The notes beneath the pieces are model-generated. The model worked only from the letters and a program-made list of their open reading frames with translations, was not told the DNA's origin and did no database searches. Positions 9,201 to 11,897 of a DNA stretch of 11,897 nucleotides are shown in pieces; position 1 is the first letter of the stretch; every line of letters starts with the position of its first letter. A program made the position numbers and the translations under genes. Source of the stretch: Cephalothrix spiralis (Eukaryota; Nemertea; Palaeonemertea; Archinemertea; Cephalotrichidae); the NCBI GenBank assembly GCA_032353305.1, contig JAUCNG010361064.1, positions 1 through 11,897 of the forward strand. Reading direction: 5' to 3'.

Positions 9201-11396
9201 TCTCATTGCACTGTTCTGGCGAATGTAAAGATCCACATTTAACAGTACATTTATGCATGCATTGTCGCACACATTCACAAGGATGATAACACTGGAGCGT
9301 CTCAATCTTTTCTGAGCACTTCGCCTTAATGGTATGACCACATCTCTCAATTTTCTGAAATAAAAGAAAGATAACTTTAGAACTTAATTGAGGTCACTAA
9401 ATGTTGCAGACTTGTTGTCCCCAGTGCGGGTCATGTTTTCGCTTTCACAAATCAGTTTCCTGGAAGTCCTCAGCATAGGATTTCAATTACACGACACATG
9501 GTTGGAAGGAAATCTTTTGAAATTCCATTTTGCTGATTTCAAAAATAATTTTCACGTTTCCACACAATATTTTTGAAAAAATTTACCGTATAAAAGACAC
9601 GAAATGTAAAAAGGACTTTCACGAAGCTCGGAGATTTTGGTTTTCACGGATCACGGCAATTTACGATAACGTTAGGCGAAATAAGGGCATTCCCCCTCAT
9701 AACTATATGTAAGACACGATATTGTTTATTAGACCGATGTGGATTTCTATTATGAATGTGATTGGATGAGTGGGTGTCATGTGACTGGCTCTAATTATCG
9801 ATAGAACCCGGCAAATCGATTAGAACCCGGCAATCTTTCGGAAACTTAATTAAAATAAAAAAATTTTAAAGTAATAATGACAATATTTATGTACTGGACA
9901 TCGGTCTAATTATGTTAAACCTATTATTGGCCTGTCTAGTTAGTGAGAAAAGGCCTCGGAGATAGTTATTACCCTCGCTTCGCTCGAGGTAATAACCATC
10001 TCCTCCCCCTTCTCTCACCAACTAGACAGGCCAATAATAGGTTTAACCATATAGTACAATTACATGGGAATGGTGTTGCAATAGATTGACCAAAGAGCTT
10101 CAAAATATTTGCCGCTGCTATAGTCCAGTACGGTCTATACTCAAATTTATGATCTACGACAGGGTACAACAAGCCTTGCGCGAATCATAAGTTTGAGCAT
10201 CAAATTTGGAAACCTCTATAATGTAATGAAATTTGAATAGAAATACGCTTATCGAAATCCACAATTTGCTACTCGTCAGTGTTAGTTGGATCACGTGGTA
10301 GAGTTTTGAGATTTGGGGAATATTCGACGAAGTGCCCGGAATTTATCGCAAAAAAACGGTATGAAAACGATCAGATACGCACTCAAATCTTACATGTATG
10401 AGTACTGTTTAGCCTCTATTTTTAGATGGCGAAACTCTTTTAAATGTATGCCATATAATGCATATGACCTTTTCTCATGTGATTCAGAATGCTTCCCAAA
10501 GCCCTATACCAGTTTGAAGCGTCTGCCCGCAGCTCGTGCCCACTTTTATTGTTGTTCCCGCAGCCCATAACCAGAAGAAATCGGAAAACCGCTGACCGTT
10601 TCATAGATATCAGTCTACCCGGAGCCCATGCCGAAACCAAGTGATACTCCACTTTATTCTCTTTTCACCTTCAACCTTCAACTACGAGGCAGAATTGGCA
10701 TATATTACTTCACCAGACATATCTTGACTTCACTTACCCTATCGACCATAACTGGGCATTGGAGTGGACACTTTTCACAGCACTTCTTTTCACATCGATG
10801 ACCAAATTCTTTACAAAGTTCCTTATCGCAACGTTTGTAACATTTAACTTCCTTGTGCTGTGGGTCGTATGGATGACAAGAAAGACGACATGTGTGACCA
10901 CAATCAAGGCGGTAGGTGCATGGCTCTGTACATCCACCTTCAGGAACCAATCCAAAATCTTCTACTGTCTTTACTTCAACCTATATGTTAAAAAATGATA
11001 CATGTATCAAATTATTTTAGCAAAAAATCCATTCTAACATGTCTAATTTGCCATTTGCAGTCCCTAATATTATTGCTCCATTTGCCCCCCCCCCCCAGAT
11101 AGACGGGTTTCCTTGCCCAATAGTTAGCCCCTTCAAAGGATTGAATCTAGTTTCACCAGAGCGGCGGTGGATGCATGTTCCTAGATTTTAGCTTCTTTAT
11201 ATTCTCCACTGCTTTATAAATATTAAGAATCGGGTTATAGGCTAAGAATTTCATTATTGCAGAAAATATGATAACAAAATTATGACTTCACTCACTTGAG
11301 TTTTCGGATGTTTCTGACAATAAAGATGTAAGCTTTCTCCAATTTTGTTAGCTTTGCACAGGTCCTTTTCCATATTTCTCCAAAGAATACTATGGG
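3078..11396 (-). CDS. ZNFX1: ZNFX1-like protein, C-terminal half (9 exons, 5' part off window)
   Basis: Join on the minus strand of 11396-11296, 10980-10738, 9354-9074, 8499-8239, 7602-7419, 6488-6243, 5522-5064, 4273-4075 and 3283-3078. Every junction has GT/AG borders and keeps frame, giving 2180 nt, 726 residues and a TAA stop. The domain order is a linker (1-50), NFX1-type fingers (about 51-325), a RING-like finger (323-388), a helical linker (398-600) and an RZ-type finger (652-680). This order is diagnostic of ZNFX1. Known for the family: ZNFX1 is an SF1 helicase of the UPF1 type with NFX1 fingers. Mammalian ZNFX1 senses viral dsRNA and signals through MAVS, and C. elegans ZNFX-1 supports small-RNA inheritance in germ granules. 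The helicase should lie beyond 11897. Invertebrates can carry several ZNFX1 paralogues, so strict orthology is not shown. The reading frame is intact, so I infer a live gene. Confidence 0.93.
3325..3394 (+). repeat. degenerate tandem repeat, core TTCGYCC
   Basis: Five units with core ATTCGTCC, ATTCGCCC, ATTCGTCT, TTTCGCCC and GTTCATCC. Their TTCG or TTCA starts are at 3327, 3341, 3356, 3372 and 3388, so spacing is 14, 15, 16 and 16. It lies in the last intron. A related CGTCCGA sequence recurs at 3489 and 3570. Confidence 0.65.
3569..3590. repeat. short perfect hairpin (TCGTCCGA stem)
   Basis: TCGTCCGA and its complement form an 8-base stem with a 6-base loop, followed by T's. It shares the CGTCC core of the tandem repeat at 3325-3394, so it probably belongs to the same repeat family rather than being a terminator. 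Confidence 0.5.
3722..3980. repeat. foldback element in the last intron
   Basis: The arms 3722-3775 and 3942-3980 are complementary through CTGTAGGAACGTAA and CTGGCGTACAGTAAAA, with about 15 extra bases in the left arm. Inside, TGCAGCCCA (3798-3806) pairs with 3905-3913, and ACATGCAGGG (3867-3876) pairs perfectly with 3916-3925. It has the nested structure of a MITE or foldback element, with no coding sequence. Clear target-site duplications were not found. Confidence 0.7.
4075..4273 (-). CDS. ZNFX1: ZNFX1-like exon 8: approach to the RZ finger
   Basis: Residues 593-658 plus the first base of codon 659, acceptor TTTCAG and donor GTTAAT. It contains GISEDERVMIVKAMGL (633-648) followed by HWYKCPK (652-658). 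The last is the opening of the RZ-type zinc finger, with its first zinc ligand Cys at 656. The conserved EERxxIVxAMGL..GHWYxCP stretch is a hallmark of the ZNFX1 C-terminus. The split Gly codon completes the CPKGH motif with the next exon. Confidence 0.93.
4361..4555 (+). repeat. degenerate tandem repeat built on TATCGGAAACG
   Basis: The core recurs as CCGTAAACGG (4361), ATCGGAAGCG (4391), TATCGGAAACG (4421), ATCGGAAAG (4465), TATCGGAAGCG (4490), ATCGTAAAC (4531) and ATCGGAAA (4544). The first units are about 30 bases apart and later ones 26-43. Between cores lie diverged AAATTTTGGC- and AAATTGAGCC-like stretches. It is intronic. A plus-strand frame at 4348-4542 only reflects this repeat. Confidence 0.7.
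4761..4909. repeat. two tandem copies of a palindromic element
   Basis: Copy 1 is 4761-4824 and copy 2 is 4829-4909. Each starts TCTACCTTAGGTCA and ends ATTGACCTTYGGTCGAACT. Within each, GGTCAATGATGAGTGA faces TCACTCACCATTGACC, forming a near-perfect hairpin. Copy 2 has about 17 extra bases in the loop (rich in CGG and TCC) that copy 1 lacks. Lies in the intron between exons 7 and 8. Confidence 0.85.
5064..5522 (-). CDS. ZNFX1: ZNFX1-like exon 7: helical linker
   Basis: Residues 440-592 (153 codons), phase 0 at both ends, acceptor TTTCAG. It is rich in Glu, Lys, Ile and Leu with few Cys, and I see no named domain. It fits the less conserved helical region between the RING-like finger and the RZ finger of ZNFX1. 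A basic run, AKRKRRA (566-572), lies near the end. The donor is set at GTAAAG (5058-5063), which keeps frame with the next exon. The frame stays open past this donor to 5013, so intron retention would add about 16 residues and then stop. The plus-strand frame opposite (5088-5522) is a shadow. Confidence 0.85.
5732..6150. repeat. long inverted-repeat (foldback/MITE-like) element
   Basis: The arm 5732-5862 matches the reverse complement of about 6018-6150, roughly four in five positions by eye. It has exact blocks such as ATCTCGGAAGTG, CCCTTATATTTTT and AAGTTTATATTTTC. The loop is about 155 bases. The right arm ends in 10 G's (6143-6152) facing C-rich sequence at the left end. There is no coding sequence, and a minus-strand frame at 5716-5919 is a by-product. 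It is intronic, between exons 6 and 7. Confidence 0.85.
6243..6488 (-). CDS. ZNFX1: ZNFX1-like exon 6: RING-like CPRC half and start of helical linker
   Basis: Residues 358-439, phase 0 at both ends, acceptor ACAACAG and donor GTAAGT. It opens VTAIDNWMDQ and holds LLKICPRCNAPIRKHLRYRNN (376 on), the conserved second half of the RING-like finger; family members read CPxCxxPIRxxxRYG here. This copy has an Arg (RYRN) where Gly is usual. The rest (398-439) is charged and helical in character. No frame breaks. Confidence 0.92.
6655..6752 (+). repeat. TTCACG-type repeat cluster A
   Basis: Units such as CACGTTAACCGA, CATGTTAACCGA and TTCACGAATCACGA repeat at about 28-30 bases. It is in the intron between exons 5 and 6. 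Related clusters lie at 7171-7280 and 9550-9665. Confidence 0.6.
6753..7170. other. intron 5-6 interior, nothing recognised
   Basis: Between two TTCACG clusters in the same orientation. A short G+C-rich patch (GAGCCGAGCTGAGCGAGGCG, near 6906) stands out from the A+T-rich surroundings. The two clusters could be the ends of one larger repeat element, but no complementary or duplicated ends were seen. Confidence 0.4.
7171..7280 (+). repeat. TTCACG-type repeat cluster B
   Basis: At least five TTCACG cores, including TTCACGCTTCACGTAGGCC and TTCACGTTTCACGTAAGGCC. Same motif and orientation as clusters A and C. Confidence 0.65.
7419..7602 (-). CDS. ZNFX1: ZNFX1-like exon 5: last NFX1 finger and start of RING-like finger
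   Basis: Residues 297-357, acceptor TTTTAG and donor GTTAGT. It begins CNEPCKKRLPCKHLC, which completes an NFX1 finger, then CGEKCPRLCREC (315-326). It then carries the strongly conserved ZNFX1 motif FFGTEDEDDARFIELTDC (335-352) with DCKHIFE (351-357) at the exon end. In this family the stretch is followed by a helical MDxWM segment and a CPxC pair, both found at the start of the next exon. The ligand pairs CREC, CKH and CPRC make a RING-like arrangement. Confidence 0.93.
7603..8238. other. intron between exons 4 and 5, no repeat family seen
   Basis: No gene and no clear repeat. One short perfect hairpin: TTCAATAC (8045-8052) pairs with 8058-8065 around a 5-base loop. A plus-strand frame at 7585-7776 overlaps the exon acceptor and has no family motif. 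Confidence 0.55.
8239..8499 (-). CDS. ZNFX1: ZNFX1-like exon 4: Cys-rich NFX1 finger block
   Basis: Residues 210-295, with split codons at both ends (209 is Ser, 296 is Arg). The acceptor is TTACAG and the donor is GTAAAG. This is the densest Cys block: CGKC (210-213), CGHFCKEPC (232-240), CPPC (244-247), CPHSDCRNKCGEKCTKC (255-271) and CHWRCPHYQC (275-284). The CPH.xC pattern resembles the NFX1 repeats in the middle of ZNFX1. The exon continues two residues past the codons read in shorter single-frame views of the region, so its correct reading depends on the acceptor at 8500-8501. Confidence 0.92.
8641..8756. mobile_element. tiny MITE with 16-base terminal inverted repeats
   Basis: TATGGTTTAAACATTT at 8641-8656 matches the reverse complement of 8741-8756 at 15 of 16 positions. 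TA dinucleotides sit at both outer ends, as expected of Tc1/mariner-type target duplications. If those TAs are the target site, the element is about 112 bases. Its interior has a G+C-rich block (GGCCCGCC to GGGCGGCGG). It is non-coding, so it would have moved in trans. Confidence 0.7.
8757..9073. other. intron between exons 3 and 4, A+T-rich
   Basis: Very A+T-rich. A perfect 14-base palindrome, TACATGTACATGTA, lies at 8925-8938, and runs of A and T at 9000-9060 precede the donor of exon 3. No gene seen. Confidence 0.5.
9074..9354 (-). CDS. ZNFX1: ZNFX1-like exon 3: NFX1-type zinc fingers
   Basis: Residues 116-208 plus two bases of codon 209, acceptor TTTCAG and donor GTACGT. Repeated C-G-H units are visible: CGHTIKAKC (120-128), CYHPCECVRQCMHKC (137-151), CGHVSEERC (174-182) and CGHACKG (202-208). 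The last unit continues into the next exon. The WSCGH core at 172-176 follows a basic stretch, EKRKK (166-170). Each unit fits the loose NFX1 finger pattern of Cys, a following His, then paired Cys. No frame breaks or missing ligands were seen. Confidence 0.92.
9550..9665 (+). repeat. TTCACG-type repeat cluster C
   Basis: Includes TTTTCACGTTTCCAC, CTTTCACGAAGC and TTTTCACGGATCACGG. Sparser than clusters A and B, in the same orientation, in a different intron (exons 2-3). Confidence 0.5.
9728..9910. repeat. short inverted repeat with internal tandem pair
   Basis: ATTAGACCGATGT (9728-9740) is repeated in inverse at 9898-9910, 13 of 13. Inside is a tandem pair of about 18 bases, ATCGATAGAACCCGGCAA (9797-9814) and a near-copy at 9815-9833. 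Possibly a small transposon of about 185 bases that abuts the palindrome at 9915. Confidence 0.4.
9915..10046. repeat. near-perfect long palindrome
   Basis: TTAAACCTATTATTGGCCTG begins a left arm that matches the reverse complement of the right arm for 27 identical bases and about 51 of 58 overall. The turn is at the CTCGCTTCGCTCGAG centre, near 9981. It is intronic (exons 2-3). In the RNA sense of the gene, three of the mismatches become G-U pairs. Its transcript would form a long hairpin. Confidence 0.9.
10047..10737. other. intron between exons 2 and 3, right part, nothing recognised
   Basis: No gene or repeat family identified. A plus-strand frame at 10313-10570 and a minus-strand one at 10440-10652 lack any family motif and overlap each other; one is likely decayed repeat or chance. 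Confidence 0.45.
10738..10980 (-). CDS. ZNFX1: ZNFX1-like exon 2: first NFX1-type zinc fingers
   Basis: Residues 35-115, phase 0 at both ends (81 codons), acceptor ATATAG and donor GTAAGT. After the conserved lead-in VPEGGCTEPC (47-55) comes a clear NFX1-type finger, CGHTCRLSCHPYD (61-73), then a second Cys-rich finger with GHRCEKKC around 94-101 and CPLQC at 105-109. The GHxC..xCHPYD signature is typical of the ZNFX1 and NFX1 families, where Cys and His bind zinc. In NFX1 proteins these fingers bind nucleic acid or act as ubiquitin-ligase surfaces, and which applies here is unknown. An overlapping minus-strand frame in this exon is only a shadow. Confidence 0.92.
10981..11295. other. intron between exons 1 and 2, nothing but a C run
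   Basis: A run of 12 C's at 11085-11096 is the only notable feature. No gene. Confidence 0.6.
11296..11396 (-). CDS. ZNFX1: ZNFX1-like exon 1 in window: linker after the helicase
   Basis: Residues 1-34, including SILWRNMEKDLC and LHLYCQKHPKTQ. This matches the family stretch that follows the helicase core and leads into the zinc fingers, with its ILW..., a Leu-rich run and a C-x2-H pair (CQKH). The donor is CTCAA|GTGAGT, phase 0. The acceptor is taken as TTTAAG at 11397, which leaves a split first codon needing one base from the missing upstream exon. A second AG at 11390 (CATAG) is a possible alternative that shortens the exon by 7 bases. The donor side is firm and the acceptor less so. Confidence 0.8.
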
Positions 11397-11897
11397 CTTA
11401 AAGAAAAAATAACAAAATTATTCTATCATAGAAATAAAGGAAGTTAAACATGTAAAGGAAGTAAATTCATGGTGGACCATTGCATTTTACCCCACTATTT
11501 ACAAGGCTACAATTACGAGGGATATGGCATTGATATTTTGCATATTCATGTACATGTGATAGAAGAAAAATGTTCAGAATTATGTGCTAAAGTAAATATA
11601 AGCTTCCTTGTTATATCATTAAAATAGTTATTAAGTTATGTCAATCAAAAAACGAACATATGAATAAATTTACCCGTAGTTTGGAAAATAGGAAATATTT
11701 CGGCTTCAAATCTTAGTATTATTTCTATCTATCAACAATATACTTATATGGTCTAAAACAAGTCGTTATCGAGTTATTGAGAGTCAAAATTGCCAAATTT
11801 TACGGTGTATTGTGGATAGGTAGAAACACACCACATATTAACCGGAATCCGCTGCTATTTTTTCGATTTGCGCATGCGCAACCCTAAAACTCGACTG
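11397..11897. other. upstream intron, cut by the window edge
   Basis: A+T-rich, with no exon of the helicase region recognised. It ends in copy 2 of the dispersed repeat (11845-11896). The next exon, expected to hold the end of the helicase, lies beyond the window. Confidence 0.55.
11845..11896 (+). repeat. dispersed repeat, copy 2
   Basis: Same orientation as 2710-2752. It contains the perfect 12-base palindrome TGCGCATGCGCA (11869-11880), which resembles an NRF1-type site and is incomplete in copy 1. It runs into the window edge, so its full extent is unknown. Confidence 0.75.

Noticed and set aside
10313-10652. Overlapping plus and minus frames in intron 2-3
   Set aside because: They overlap each other on opposite strands and neither shows a recognisable domain or splice context.
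1-11897. tRNA, rRNA or other structured RNA genes
   Set aside because: No cloverleaf, conserved rRNA core or snRNA signature was recognised by eye on either strand, though a covariance-model search was not possible.

Overview
The window looks like nuclear DNA from an invertebrate animal, and I cannot place the phylum from sequence alone. The evidence is a gene split into short exons with GT..AG introns on the minus strand, an A+T-rich background, introns full of small palindromic and tandem repeats, and a decayed reverse-transcriptase gene of a type common in marine invertebrate genomes. Nothing suggests a prokaryote: there are no operons and no long uninterrupted genes.

The main feature is the 3' half of a ZNFX1-like gene (NFX1-type zinc finger-containing protein 1), read right to left. 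Nine coding exons can be joined in frame from about 11396 down to a stop codon at 3078-3080, giving 726 residues of C-terminal protein. In order these hold a linker, a run of NFX1-type Cys/His fingers, a RING-like finger split across two exons, a helical linker, and a C-terminal RZ-type zinc finger. The UPF1-like helicase that precedes the fingers in this family is not here and should lie beyond base 11897. I number residues from the first, split codon of the 11296-11396 exon as residue 1.

The region right of 11396 is the next intron, cut by the window edge, and it ends in a repeat also found at 2710. The introns carry several foldback or MITE-like elements (3722-3980, 5732-6150, 8641-8756, 9915-10046), tandem repeats (3325-3394, 4361-4555, 4761-4909) and three clusters of a TTCACG motif (6655-6752, 7171-7280, 9550-9665).

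Left of the gene (1-3077) is repeat-rich intergenic DNA. It has a broken reverse transcriptase on the minus strand (1607-2690), a similar tail in opposite orientation (1052-1131 against 1443-1525), and a coding-like but interrupted reading frame at 491-1140 that I do not recognise.

I see no convincing new multi-gene system. The most interesting point is that a gene from a dsRNA-sensing and small-RNA family has introns loaded with sequences whose transcripts would themselves fold into dsRNA.
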